Positions 18,240 through 26,880 of a stretch of 64,000 nt of DNA are shown piece after piece. The translations under genes were made by a program, and so were the position numbers. This DNA is from DATFCK01 sp963728975 (lineage in GTDB: Bacteria > Verrucomicrobiota > Verrucomicrobiia > Chthoniobacterales > UBA10450). The DNA lies in assembly GCA_963728975.1 (NCBI GenBank), contig CAVSMF010000007.1, positions 86,318 through 150,317 on the forward strand. The letters run 5' to 3'. Below the pieces are notes generated by a model. That model had not been told where the DNA came from, did no database searches, and worked only from the letters and a program-made list of their open reading frames with translations. Each line of letters opens with the position of its first letter. The stretch's first letter is position 1.

Positions 18240-19110
18240 TCCAGTCTGGGTTTTGAATCTTTTACTTGGCTTCTGATTTTAGCCACAGATTTACACGGAT
18301 GAAACACAGATAGGGCAAAGGCTTCTGGCATTCTGATGTTTTAACCGCGGATAACACGGATGGCTCGGATGACAAATCATTACTCCATTACTCCACTACC
18401 CCCCCGCCGCACTTCCTGCTTTCCTGCTTTCCTTAGCAATTCTCTCTTCCTGGTTCCCTGTCCGGGCTTCCGCCTGGGCGCCTACGGAGATGCGCCCCTA
18501 CCTGGGACTTGGTTATTGGTTAACGGGTTATTGGTAATTGAGTATTAGTGCTTCCCTGGTGCTTGGTTATTGTGCTTGATGTTTTAATCGCCCCCCTCCC
18601 CCGGATGGCTCACAGAGACGCCCTACAATCAGATTCCTGCATCATTCCTGCTTTCCATTAGCAATTCTCCTTCCTGGTTTCCTGTCCGGGCTTCCCCCGG
18701 GCGCCTACGGAGATGCGCCCCTACCTGGGACTTGGTTATTGGTTAACGGGTTATTGGTAATTGAGTATTGGTGCTTCCCTGGTGCTTGGTTATTGGTGCT
18801 TGGTGCTTTCGTCGCCCCCCTCCCCCGACGTCTCACAGAGACGCCCTACAATCAGATTCCTGCGTTCCTGCTTTCCTTAGCAATTCTCCTTCCTGCTTTC
18901 CTGTCCGGGCTTCCCCCGGGCGCCTACGGAGATGCGCCCCTACCTGGGACTTGGTTATTGGTTAACGGGTTATTGGTGATTGAATATTGGTGCTTCCCTG
19001 GTGCTTGGTTATTGGTGATTGGTGCTTTCGTCGCCCCCCTCCCCTGGCGTCTCACAGAGACGCCCTACAATCACACTTCCTGCTTTCCTCAGCGCCCCCC
19101 CAAGGGAATG
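18240..19110. repeat. Three tandem ~220-bp composite REP units plus an inverted dispersed repeat
   Basis: 18,240-18,370 is the inverted copy of the segment found at 6834 and 7021. From ~18,478 a composite unit of ~220 bp is repeated three times (starts ~18,478, ~18,698, ~18,919). Each unit contains a GGCGCC...GCGCC REP, a run of degenerate TTGGTTA/TTGGTGC heptamers, a GGCGTCTC...GAGACGCC REP and a CTTCCTGCTTTCCT segment. Open frames here simply translate the repeat and are not genes. One copy has a decayed REP stem (GGATGGCTCACAGAGACGCC, ~18,602). Confidence 0.85.
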
Positions 19111-19246
19111 GCTCAATTTTTGTTGAAAACCATGGTGGAATAAGCTTGACGAGATGCCGGTCGATCTCTCATATCTGGGGTGTCTGATTCTTACGTATTA
19201 CGTACTATTATTAATTAGAACTCCCAAAACCCCCACCCAAAATCCT

Positions 19247-19897
19247 ATGAAACGACTCGCGCTGGCGAAAACAATCGTTTGCATTGCTGCCTTGCTCTGT
19301 GCCTGGACCTGGAATGTGAAGGCAAACCTCGTTGCCGACCCCGGCTTCGAGGCGAGCGCCGACGGGACCGGCCCGCATCCTTTTTCTGCAGCCTGGACGG
19401 ACGTCGATCCCAGCGGGTTCAGCGGAGTAGGTGGTGATTCGGCCTTCGCCCACACGGGAAACAACTACGCGTTTCTGGGTGCGACTAACTATCCGAACAC
19501 GCCACCGATTACTGGATCTTTAAGTCAAAATCTCGCCACCACGTCTGGAATCTCCTACACCCTGTCGTTTTTTTTGGCCAATGACATCACCACCGGCCCG
19601 AATCTCGGTTCCTTCACCTCTTTCGAGGTTTTGTGGAACGGCATCTCAATCTTTAGCGCCACCAATCAGCCTGCGTTCGACTATACCCAATTCACGTTTT
19701 CGGATCTCGTGGCAACGGGCCCACTGACAACGTTGGAGTTTCGTTACGAGCACGATAATGACTGGTTCAGGCTCGATGATGTCTCTGTTGAGGTTCCTGA
19801 TTCAGGCTCAACCATTTGGTTGGCCCTGCCGATTTTTGCCGGCTTGGGCCTCCTGCATTTCCGGGTTAAAACAGGGAAAGCCTCGGCTCGAGTCTAA
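19247..19897 (+). CDS. Secreted protein with VPDSG-CTERM sorting tail
   Basis: ATG 19247 opens a signal peptide (MKRLALAKTIVCIAALLCAWT...VKA). The mature part NLVADPGFEASADG...PHPFSAAWT...YAFLGATNYPN resembles carbohydrate-binding-like beta-sandwich domains of secreted bacterial proteins that begin with NLV-NPGFE. The C-terminus VPDSGSTIWLALPIFAGLGLLHFRVK is a clean VPDSG motif, hydrophobic stretch and basic end. The upstream ATG at 19154 would give no signal peptide at the N-terminus and is rejected. Confidence 0.82.
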   Translation: MKRLALAKTIVCIAALLCAWTWNVKANLVADPGFEASADGTGPHPFSAAWTDVDPSGFSGVGGDSAFAHTGNNYAFLGATNYPNTPPITGSLSQNLATTSGISYTLSFFLANDITTGPNLGSFTSFEVLWNGISIFSATNQPAFDYTQFTFSDLVATGPLTTLEFRYEHDNDWFRLDDVSVEVPDSGSTIWLALPIFAGLGLLHFRVKTGKASARV

Positions 19898-20148
19898 GAA
19901 CTTCATCGATTTTCCTCCACCGGACTGACGGCGAGCCAGACGGGATCACTGTGAAGGGCGGCCTCTCGGGTCATTCCGAGCGGAGCGAGGAATCGGGAGT
20001 GATGGGTCATCCCGGAGATAGTCGAACCAAGCCCGGTTGTTTCAGATCGAGAGGGTAAGTAAACAGATACGAAAAAACCGGCGCCTTTACCACCGGCAGG
20101 GTTCCCTTTTCGGGAGATATATTCTACGATAGATCAAGCAAAATACCG

Positions 20149-20958
20149 ATGAAGCGTTCCTTTTTCGTGGGTCTAATTTTACCCTTGTTAATTTCCGGTG
20201 GCACCATCGATGCCGCACTGATTTACGATCAGGGCGCTCCGGATCTGCAAGAAGGTTTTGAAATTACCCATTTCAAGGAGGCCGATCAGTTCACTCTCAG
20301 CGCGGCTGCCATTCTGGGAAATGTTAAGTTTTGGGATATAGAAGCCTCGGCCGATTTTCAAAGTTCCATCCTCTGGGAAATCCGCGCCAACAGCCAGAGC
20401 AATCTCCCCGGCGCGGTCCTTTTCAGCGGCACTTCGACCAACCTGACTCATGTGTCTACAGGCCGCAACGCATTCGGTTATCTGGAGTTCGTCGATAGCT
20501 TCGACATCGGCTCGGTTTCGTTGCCGGCGGGGACCTACTGGCTTGTCCTGCACAATGGGCCGCTCTCCTATAACGAGAACCAGAATATCTTCTGGGAGAC
20601 GGTTGCGACCAACCGAACAGACCCGACTTATAGTGACGAGGCTCCTTTCATGAATGTCTGGGACAGTAACTTCGACTTCTCGCAGATGGCCTTCCAGCTC
20701 AATGGCGTTCCCGAAAGCCTCCGGCCGCGGGTCACAGCCCTGGGGTTCAACATCAACGGCGCTTTCCAGATCAATTTTACCACCGTCGCCGGTCAACACT
20801 ACCGGGTCGATTACAAAAACAATATGACCGATGCGTCCTGGACTATTGTGTCTGGAGCGCAAAGTGTAGCCGGCACCGGCGCCGTAGTTCAGGTAACCGA
20901 CCCTGATCCGACTCTTCCGAGCCGGCCGCGCCGGTTTTACCGGGTAGTCTTGCTTTAA
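20149..20958 (+). CDS. Secreted protein of unknown function
   Basis: A signal peptide (MKRSFFVGLILPLLISGGTIDA) precedes a ~180-residue domain of the type ALIYDQGAPDLQEGFEITHFKEADQFTLSAAAILGNVKFWD, similar in layout to PEP-CTERM client proteins that describe a beta-sandwich. The last ~70 residues (FQINFTTVAGQHYRVDYKNNMTDASWTIV...RFYRVVLL) form a C-terminal module that often ends verrucomicrobial secreted proteins in place of a sorting tail. No PEP or VPDSG motif is present. Function unknown. The 250 bp before it contain no gene, only a short GGGTCATTCCGAGCGGAGCG stretch that looks repeat-like. Confidence 0.75.
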   Translation: MKRSFFVGLILPLLISGGTIDAALIYDQGAPDLQEGFEITHFKEADQFTLSAAAILGNVKFWDIEASADFQSSILWEIRANSQSNLPGAVLFSGTSTNLTHVSTGRNAFGYLEFVDSFDIGSVSLPAGTYWLVLHNGPLSYNENQNIFWETVATNRTDPTYSDEAPFMNVWDSNFDFSQMAFQLNGVPESLRPRVTALGFNINGAFQINFTTVAGQHYRVDYKNNMTDASWTIVSGAQSVAGTGAVVQVTDPDPTLPSRPRRFYRVVLL

Positions 20959-20959
20959 G

Positions 20960-21005
20960 GTAGTGCAAGCGTCTCGCTTGCTCGCAAGCCGGAGGCTTGC
21001 GCTAC
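20960..21005. repeat. BIME-like convergent REP pair
   Basis: GTAG (20,960) heads GCAAGCG...CGCTTGC and the opposing hairpin GCAAGCC...GGCTTGC ends in CTAC (21,002-21,005). It lies directly after the stop codon of the secreted-protein gene. The right-hand stem recurs at ~51,893-51,913. Confidence 0.75.
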
Positions 21006-21126
21006 TTTGCTCAACGGAAGTTAAGGCAAAGATCGACCTGGAATATCCATATTTGCCATAAAGATAAAATATTTGCTTGCATCGCCCCCGGGCATTTCGT
21101 AAAAGCCTTTTGTAAGGGTTCCTCCA

Positions 21127-21429
21127 ATGAAAAATCTCCTCTTCGCCTCAATAGGGCAGCACCGCGTTCGGGCAGCACTGGCCGCTACCCTCATAGTGGC
21201 TTCGGTTGCCACTTTCTGGTTCGCCGCGGCGCCTCGTGCGCTTGCCTCCAGCTGCACCATTTGTCACAAACGAGTCCAAACCTTGACCGTAGTCTGCGGC
21301 AGCTTGACCTACCGAAGATATAAAGATGGGGGAGATACTGACGGTCCCTGTGAAGCGACTGTCGGCAATCACTTTTTGAAACCGGCCCGGCCAGACCGGC
21401 CAGGGCGGAAGCAGCCGACCAGGAATTGA
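21127..21429 (+). CDS. Small exported protein with a single CxxCH motif
   Basis: A 100-residue protein with an N-terminal hydrophobic segment (~17-41, LAATLIVASVATFWFAAAPRALA) that reads as a signal peptide, then SCTICHKRVQTLTVVCGSLTYRRYKDGGDTDGPCEAT. CTICH could bind one haem c or, with the two later cysteines, a metal or disulfides. No family name is recognised with certainty. It precedes the O-antigen-ligase-like gene by ~390 bp on the same strand. The C-terminal ~20 residues are Pro/Arg-rich and may be translated repeat. Confidence 0.6.
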   Translation: MKNLLFASIGQHRVRAALAATLIVASVATFWFAAAPRALASSCTICHKRVQTLTVVCGSLTYRRYKDGGDTDGPCEATVGNHFLKPARPDRPGRKQPTRN

Positions 21430-21640
21430 CGAACGGAGTGGATGGCAAAGCGCGGTGCGGCGCGCATCATTGTAGGGGAAGTCGTTAGCTTCCAGCTTCC
21501 TGGCGAAGGCAGCTCCACTCTCCCTTGGGAAAGCTTTCGGAGTTCGCTTTACTCTCCCTCGGGAAGGCAACGCCTTCGTCTGTGTTTATCGCCAGACATG
21601 CTATCTGTTGGGTGGCGCTATGTTGGGCCAAGGACGCCGA

Positions 21641-21729
21641 AACTCTCGCGGCCAAAGGCCCTTCCCAGATTTTTCCTTAGCACGCGGGAGGTAGTTTCAA
21701 AGTGGGAGGGGCCTTTGGCCGCGAGAGTT
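21641..21729. repeat. Long near-perfect inverted repeat upstream of the O-antigen ligase gene
   Basis: Arms 21,641-21,667 and 21,703-21,729 match at 26 of 27 positions (core CTCTCGCGGCCAAAGGCC) around a 35-nt spacer. It lies ~90 bp before the polymerase gene in the otherwise gene-free 21,430-21,820 stretch, which also has shorter CTCCCTTGGGAA/CTCCCTCGGGAAG repeats. It may be a MITE-like remnant or a long 5'-leader hairpin. Confidence 0.7.
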
Positions 21730-21820
21730 CTTCCGCTTTGCCAAGGGAGGGTTTGCCCACGATGAGATTGATCCCGCGCCTTGCCGTTAAACACGTACAC
21801 GCCTTCCCCTACAAAACGAG

Positions 21821-23653
21821 ATGGCTTCCAAGACATTTTTTGTGACGGATCGCTGGCTCCCTCGCATCGGGGGATTCATTGCTCTGCTTCTGGTCGGAGC
21901 GGCCCTTGTTCTCCTTCAGGTCTCGATCGCCGCGAACGGATTGCTTTTTTATCTTCCCTTTTACGGGCTGATTGCAATCGCGGCGGTGATAGCGGCTGCC
22001 ACGCTGCCTCTGGCTTCCGGATCTGATCGCCTCTGTCTGGGCGCGACCGCGGTATTTGGTGGATACATCGTTCTTCGCGCCCTTACCTCTCCCGCAGGCT
22101 ATTTCGCCCGGGCAGATCTTTACTCGGTTCTGGCCGCGCTCACCATTTACGGTCTGACCGTGACCGCGTTCAGCAGCGCAACCCGGCGGATCGCTCTGAT
22201 CGTCGCGCTCCTGGCGTTCGCCATCTGTCACGTCCTGGTCAGCCTCGTCCAGTTCGGGATCGGTCAGAATTTTATTTTATTTTCATTTCTGCAAAATCTC
22301 CCGGTTGGCCAGCGCGGGCGCGGACTTTACGAAAATCCGGATCACCTGGCCGGCCTGCTCGAGGTCATCGGCATCCTGGGTTTGAGCATCGCCTGCTGGA
22401 GCCGGCGGCCAAGCTGGGCCCGAGTGCTCATCGGTTATCTCGCTCTTGTCTCCTATGTCGGTCTTGCTCTCACCGCCAGCCGCGGAGGATATGTCAGCGC
22501 CGCGGCCAGTTTCATTATCTTCGTGGCTCTGAGCGTCACTGCATTGCAGGCGGGCGGCGCTTCGCTATTTCGAAAATACGGAATCATTGGCCTGATCGTA
22601 CTTGTCTCGGCCTTTGTCGGAGCCGGGTTCTTAATTCAACAAAGCGCCTCACTCAGCCAGCGGGTGGCGAACATCGTCGATCCCGATCACACCCGGTTCG
22701 ATCTTTGGCGGGCATCGATCGACCAATGGAAGTTGCAGCCGGTCACCGGGACCGGCAGCGGCACCTACCGGTTCTACGGGAGAAAATTTCGAGCGCCACG
22801 TATGCAAATGGATCCGGTGGTTGTTCACAACGATTACCTTCAGTTGCTCTGCGAGTACGGGCTGATTGGCGCGGTGGCATTTCTGGTCTTCTTTTTCGCG
22901 CATCTCCGTCAGGGGTGGCGAAATTTTGCGCGGTTCGGTCCTGACCGGCTCGCCGCGGGATGCGATCCATTAAGCGACCGGCTTGCTCTAAATATAGGGG
23001 CCCTTTCCGCGATCGGCGCTTACGCGGTGCATTCAATCGTCGATTTCAATCTCCACGTGCCGGCGAATGCTCTGGTGGTTGCGTTCTTGTTCGGAATTGT
23101 GGGCAATGCCGGCACCACGCCCGGTTCGAAAATTCCGCAGACCAGCGCGACCCTGGTCCCCAGATTTGCTCTGGGCGTCCTTGGAGCAATTCTGCTCTTT
23201 CAGTGTGTGCGTTTGTTGCCGGGAGAATACTACGCGGAACAGGCGTCCATGTCCCTGGCGGCCGAAGATCCTGCCGACGCGGTCGCGTTGGCGAACAAGG
23301 CATTGGCTTACGATCGGCAAAATCCTTACAACTACTTTTATCTGGGGCGCGGTCTTCGCGCGCTCGGAGACGAAAAACCGCGGGGTGAAACCCGCGATTC
23401 GTATTACGAAGCTGCCCTGGCGGCATTCGGTAAAGCGCACCGGCTGGTGCCGCTCGACGGGACCTACCCGTTGGACATGGCTTTTCTGTATGACGAGCTG
23501 GGCCGGTTCTCGGAAGCGGAACGGATGTATGGCGTTGCTCGGGCGCGCGATCCGCGCTCGGAGATGATGGCGGAGCTTTATCAGAGCCACTTGGAAGCGT
23601 GGGAAAAAAGCAGGGAGCGGGGAGCAGGGAGCGCTGAAAAACTGAAACGCTGA
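21821..23653 (+). CDS. O-antigen ligase/polymerase-like membrane protein with C-terminal TPR-like region
   Basis: About ten hydrophobic segments cover residues ~15-480. Between them is the Wzy_C-type periplasmic loop: GRGLYENPDHLAGLLE early and TGSGTYRFYGRKF...VVHNDYLQLLCEYGLIGAVAF later, with the conserved His of the HNDYLQ motif. Proteins of this superfamily join or polymerise lipid-linked glycans on the periplasmic face. The last ~130 residues (EDPADAVALANKALAYDRQNPYNYFYLGRGLRAL...AERMYGVARARDP) are TPR-like. The last ~15 residues derive from a GGGAGC-type repeat. It likely serves the exopolysaccharide cluster at 46-60 kb or an independent glycan. Confidence 0.87.
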   Translation: MASKTFFVTDRWLPRIGGFIALLLVGAALVLLQVSIAANGLLFYLPFYGLIAIAAVIAAATLPLASGSDRLCLGATAVFGGYIVLRALTSPAGYFARADLYSVLAALTIYGLTVTAFSSATRRIALIVALLAFAICHVLVSLVQFGIGQNFILFSFLQNLPVGQRGRGLYENPDHLAGLLEVIGILGLSIACWSRRPSWARVLIGYLALVSYVGLALTASRGGYVSAAASFIIFVALSVTALQAGGASLFRKYGIIGLIVLVSAFVGAGFLIQQSASLSQRVANIVDPDHTRFDLWRASIDQWKLQPVTGTGSGTYRFYGRKFRAPRMQMDPVVVHNDYLQLLCEYGLIGAVAFLVFFFAHLRQGWRNFARFGPDRLAAGCDPLSDRLALNIGALSAIGAYAVHSIVDFNLHVPANALVVAFLFGIVGNAGTTPGSKIPQTSATLVPRFALGVLGAILLFQCVRLLPGEYYAEQASMSLAAEDPADAVALANKALAYDRQNPYNYFYLGRGLRALGDEKPRGETRDSYYEAALAAFGKAHRLVPLDGTYPLDMAFLYDELGRFSEAERMYGVARARDPRSEMMAELYQSHLEAWEKSRERGAGSAEKLKR

Positions 23654-23842
23654 AACGCTGAAATTGGGAGGAAGAAGCGGAGCGGGGAGCGGGGAGAATG
23701 GCGAAAAGCTGAGACACTGAAATGTTTGAACAGGAGGAAACAGAGGGAACGGAGGGCTAGAGTATTTTCTCAGTTATCTCTGCGGTCTCCTGTAAAGATG
23801 ACTTATCGGGCGCTTGCGGGAGGAAGCTTTGTAGATTGGCCT
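23654..23842. other. Short gene-free stretch with purine-rich repeats
   Basis: The first ~60 nt carry CTGAAACGCTGAAA and GCGGGGAGCGGGGAG tandem bits; the rest appears unique and leads into the hicBA promoter. Confidence 0.6.
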
Positions 23843-23872
23843 GGTTTGGATAAGATGGTAGAATACCAAACC
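23843..23872. promoter_or_regulatory. Candidate hicBA operator
   Basis: GGTTTGG (23,843-23,849) and CCAAACC (23,866-23,872) are perfect inverted repeats with a 16-nt spacer, ending six bases before the hicB start. HicB proteins usually autoregulate through a DNA site at this place; the role here is inferred from position. Confidence 0.45.
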
Positions 23873-23877
23873 AAACA

Positions 23878-24081
23878 ATGAAACAATTCACGCTCGAGTA
23901 TTGGAAGGACGATGGCTGGTACGTGGGCCGGTTGAAAGAAATGCCGGCCGTTATGAGCCAGGGCGAGACTCTCGAAGACCTCCAATCAATGATTCGCGAC
24001 GCTTACAAACTGATGGTTGAAGACGCCGCGGAGAGCACTTTCGTTCCGAGCGAGCGCAAGGAAGTGGCGATCTCGCTTTGA
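23878..24081 (+). CDS. hicB: HicB-family antitoxin
   Basis: A 67-residue protein with the HicB-like fold sequence: YWKDDGWYVGRLKEMPAVMSQGETLEDLQSMIRDAYKLMVEDA. HicB neutralises the HicA mRNA interferase. This is a short HicB without a separate C-terminal DNA-binding domain. It overlaps the hicA start by 4 nt. The order hicB-hicA is the reverse of the commonest one. Confidence 0.85.
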   Translation: MKQFTLEYWKDDGWYVGRLKEMPAVMSQGETLEDLQSMIRDAYKLMVEDAAESTFVPSERKEVAISL

Positions 24082-24257
24082 AGCGGCGGGAGTTTCTTCG
24101 TTCTCTGATTCAGCGCGGTTGCTACCTCAAACGCCACGGCGCTAATCACGATATTTATACAAATCCAGCAAACGGGAGATCAGTGCCCGTGCCGCGTCAT
24201 TCTGAAATCCGAAATACATTGGCACGCGGAATTCGTAAGCAGCTCGGGTTGGAATAA
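24078..24257 (+). CDS. hicA: HicA-family mRNA interferase toxin (TTG start)
   Basis: Reading from TTG at 24,078 (overlapping the hicB stop) gives 59 residues: KRREFLRSLIQRGCYLKRHG then ANHDIYTNPANGRSVPVPRH and SEIRNTLARGIRKQLGLE. This matches the HicA pattern of a GxxLKRHG block, the catalytic His in a NHDIY context, a VPVPRH strand and a final IR..LAR..RKQLG helix. It is too short and its start too unusual for simple gene finders. Intact by eye. Confidence 0.88.
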   Translation: MKRREFLRSLIQRGCYLKRHGANHDIYTNPANGRSVPVPRHSEIRNTLARGIRKQLGLE

Positions 24258-24399
24258 TCCGCGAGAACAGGGCAAACACTCAACCCCGAAAGGATTCGGG
24301 GCCGTCTGACGGCGAGCAAACGCTCAACCCCGAAAGGATTCGGGGCCGTCTCGCCACGGCGAGCAGGCGCTCAACCCCGAAAGGATTCGGGGCGGTCAG

Positions 24400-24490
24400 G
24401 TAGGGGCGCATCTCTTTACGAGCCCGCTTCCGGCCCGTAGGGTCTCCAGGCCGGAGGGTCGGCTGCTCCAAGCCAGAGGCCGAGGCGCCC
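24400..24490. repeat. REP hairpin with loop insertion
   Basis: A GTAG-headed GGGCGC(ATCTC)...(GAG)GCGCCC hairpin contains the ~62-bp CGAGCCCGCTTCC... block (24,419-24,480). Loop-empty relatives with the same stem are at ~6704 and ~18,478. Confidence 0.8.
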
Positions 24491-24610
24491 GGGGGAGGGG
24501 CGAGCTCCCGCGAGCCCGCTTTTACTTCGCTTCGCGCAATCGACGCGATGGTTTAACCGGAAAAGTGTGCGCGTTTTGGAGGGCGATCGCGCCGTCGGCG
24601 CCCTTTTAAA

Positions 24611-24674
24611 GTAGACGCGATCTCTGGTCGCGTTGGGGAGCCCCAAGGGAAAGCGGCGGGGACGCCGCTTCTAC
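24611..24674. repeat. BIME-like convergent REP pair
   Basis: Same architecture as 11,884-11,944: stem ACGCGA/TCGCGT facing stem AAGCGGCG/CGCCGCTT. Relative to the other copy the second stem changed GACGT to GACGC with a matching change on the other arm (compensatory). Confidence 0.8.
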
Positions 24675-25097
24675 TATTTCCAATCTTCCATCTTCCATCT
24701 GGTGCGCCGCAACACGCGCCCATCACTTGGACAACGGGAAAACTGTACGCGAATTGAATTTCGGATTTCGGATTGCGAATTGCGGAAAGTGCAACCGCAG
24801 ATTACGCGGATGACACGGGTTTACAGGGAGCGGGAAGGAGGGGAAAGCGATCAGTCATCGGTGATCTGAGCTGCCGCCAACCGTGCGCCCGAATTTCGAA
24901 ACCGCCGCTTTGGGAGTGAGGGACCGAACAAGTGGCGCAAAGCCTGCCCTGACCGGTATCGAACGGGTTTTCAACTTGCGATCCAAACCAAAGGGCAAGT
25001 TGAAAACTCGCCCCACTTTCCCTGACGGGCTGGAAGCCCCTGCCACGATCGCGTCTACTTTCCCCTTCGCTCTTCGCGCTTTGCGCTGCGCTCCCTA

Positions 25098-25493
25098 TCA
25101 CGCGACGCACGCTGCCCAGAATTGTCTAGGCGAGACAATTTGCACATTTCGGAATCGCCCGAGCACAAGTAAATCATCGTCGCCGGTAATAATGAAATCT
25201 GCGCTAGCCGCCAGGGCGGTGGCAATTACCAGATCGTCATCGCGGTCCCGGCAGATGCGTTTTTCGAGCGAAACTGGTTCGACGATCCGGATTTGATGGG
25301 GGAGCGCGGCCAAAAAATTTCTCGTCCCTGGAGTGAGACCAAACTTGCGCCGGATTACCTGTTCCAGTTCGATCAACAATGGCTGCGACGACGCCACGAC
25401 GCGAGTTTTAATCAGCAGGGCGAACAGGTCGCGACACAAACCCTGGGCAACGAGCGAGGCGACAATAACGTTGGTGTCGAGAACGACGGTCAA
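25098..25493 (-). CDS. PIN-domain toxin (PIN family putative toxin component)
   Basis: MTVVLDTNVIVASLVAQG carries the first acidic residue (LDTN), ELEQVI the second (Glu), RDRDDDLVIATALA the third and fourth, and FIITGDDDLL the C-terminal Asp block: the full PIN ribonuclease acidic set. At 131 aa it has the usual length. It overlaps its ribbon-helix-helix antitoxin gene by 4 nt. Confidence 0.87.
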   Translation of the reverse strand: MTVVLDTNVIVASLVAQGLCRDLFALLIKTRVVASSQPLLIELEQVIRRKFGLTPGTRNFLAALPHQIRIVEPVSLEKRICRDRDDDLVIATALAASADFIITGDDDLLVLGRFRNVQIVSPRQFWAACVA

Positions 25494-25708
25494 GACACGA
25501 TCCTAAACACATCTTCGTCCGAAAACACGCCGCGTTTGCGAGCGCGCGGGAGGAGCTCGCCCCGGGCGCTCTCGAACAGATCGAGGAACTTTTGGACGTC
25601 CAGCGCCTGTCGGACATACTGGCTCACCGTCAAATCGCGGGCTCGGGCCGCTTTCTCGATTTTACGCCGGGCGCCTTTGGGCAATCGCACGGTAAGGATC
25701 TCAGTCAT
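25490..25708 (-). CDS. Ribbon-helix-helix antitoxin
   Basis: 72 residues: EILTVRLPKGARRKIEKAARARDLTVSQYVRQAL is a CopG/Arc-type beta strand plus two helices, followed by a C-terminal toxin-binding tail. Gene precedes and overlaps the PIN toxin gene (ATGA). A typical autoregulated pair. Confidence 0.83.
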   Translation of the reverse strand: MTEILTVRLPKGARRKIEKAARARDLTVSQYVRQALDVQKFLDLFESARGELLPRARKRGVFSDEDVFRIVS

Positions 25709-26880
25709 GTATTACTCAGTAATACATATCCACCGGGCAATGTCAAACAAGGAAGCGAGGGCACCCAAGAACCAAACGCCCGCCTTCACCAAGGTGGAAG
25801 ATAGGAGATCGAAGAATAGGAGCACCGTAGCGGCGATTTCCTGAATCGCCATCTGGAGGGCGTCCGCGCCGTCGGCGCCATTGGTAGAAAGTAGAAAAGA
25901 GAAAGTAGGAAGGAGGAAGTAGTAAACGGGAAGTAGTAAACTGGGAGATGGGTCGGAGGATAGAGGACGGCCAGGCAGAGGCGGGCATTCAACGCTCAAC
26001 CCCGAAAGGATTCGGGGCCGTCCGATGGCAGGCGCTCAACGTTCAACGTTCAACGAAAAGCGATCAGGGGGCAAAGGACGGAGGACGGACGGAAGTAGAA
26101 AGTAGAATGGAGCGACTGGGGTGAGCGACGTGTCCGGTAAACGCCGCGAGGCAGCGGTGAGTGAGCTGGGAAGCGATCGAATACAAGGGAGGAAGTAGAA
26201 AACGGGCGATGGAGAAAGGTAGCGCGAGCTTCCAGCTTGCGATGGCGGGTGGATCGAGCTCTCCGAGCACGATGCTAAAGAACTCCGGCGTAGCCGGCTC
26301 AAAAAAACAGGGAATGGCGAGAAACGGTTAGAAAAAGTAGCGCGATCTTCCAGCTTGCGATGGCGGGTGGATCGAGCTCTCCGAGCACGATGCTAAAGAA
26401 CTCCGGCGTAGCCGGCTCAAAAAAACAGGGAATGGCGAGGAACGGTTAGAAAAGGTAGCGCGATCTTCCAGCTTGCGATGGCGGGTGGATCGAGCTCTCC
26501 GAGCACGATGCTAAAGAACTCCGGCGTAGCCGGCTCAAAAAAACAGGGAATGGCGAGGAACGATTAGAAAAGGTAGCGCGATCTTCCAGCTTGCGATCGC
26601 GAAGGGCAAAGGCGAGGACGGGACGACCCGCCTCCGCCGAGCCGCCTTCATCAAGATTACGGCGAGCCATGGGCTACGGCGGGCGGCGGGCAGGCAGGAC
26701 TACCGGACCACTGACTACGGACAGAAGACGGATGGGTGCCGACGGCGCGGACGCTTTCCGGATGGCGATTCGGCCCGCCTGCAACGCTATGCGTAGCATT
26801 GCGGGCAAGGTGAATCGCGCCGCTACCTTTCACTGCCGCAAATCTTGCCCTGTGATTTGTTGAATGATATCATTCATTCG
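25709..26880. repeat. Intergenic repeats including a 118-bp tandem repeat
   Basis: No gene. A loop-empty REP (GTAGCGGCGATT...GAATCGCC) lies at ~25,831-25,858, AGTAGAAAG/GTAGGAA heptamers at ~25,885-25,940, and a CCCCGAAAGGATTCGGGG hairpin near 26,000. A 118-bp direct repeat starts at 26,220, 26,338, 26,456 and 26,574 (last copy truncated at ~26,605); each begins with a GTAGCGCGA...TTGCG REP-like hairpin and includes TCGAGCTCTCCGAGCACGAT and a CCGGCGTAGCCGG hairpin. A nested REP occupies ~26,763-26,820 (second hairpin 26,777-26,806 inside). Confidence 0.82.

Larger units (their letters stand above)
24258..25097. repeat. Intergenic repeats: CCCCGAAAGGATTCGGGG hairpins, nested REP, BIME pair
   Basis: No gene. 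Three copies of the CCCCGAAAGGATTCGGGG hairpin lie at 24,281-24,301, ~24,324-24,345 and ~24,372-24,392. A REP whose loop holds a second block spans 24,400-24,490 and a BIME-like pair 24,611-24,674 (listed separately). At ~24,950-25,020 CAACTTG...CAAGTTG inverted repeats flank a short spacer (GTTTTCAACTTGCGATCC / GGGCAAGTTGAAAACTCG). Remaining bases show nothing recognisable. Confidence 0.75.

Noticed and set aside
18739..19143. 134-residue open frame
   Set aside because: It is the translation of two ~220-bp repeat units; the same peptides occur at other copies of the repeat and no start signal or family is seen.
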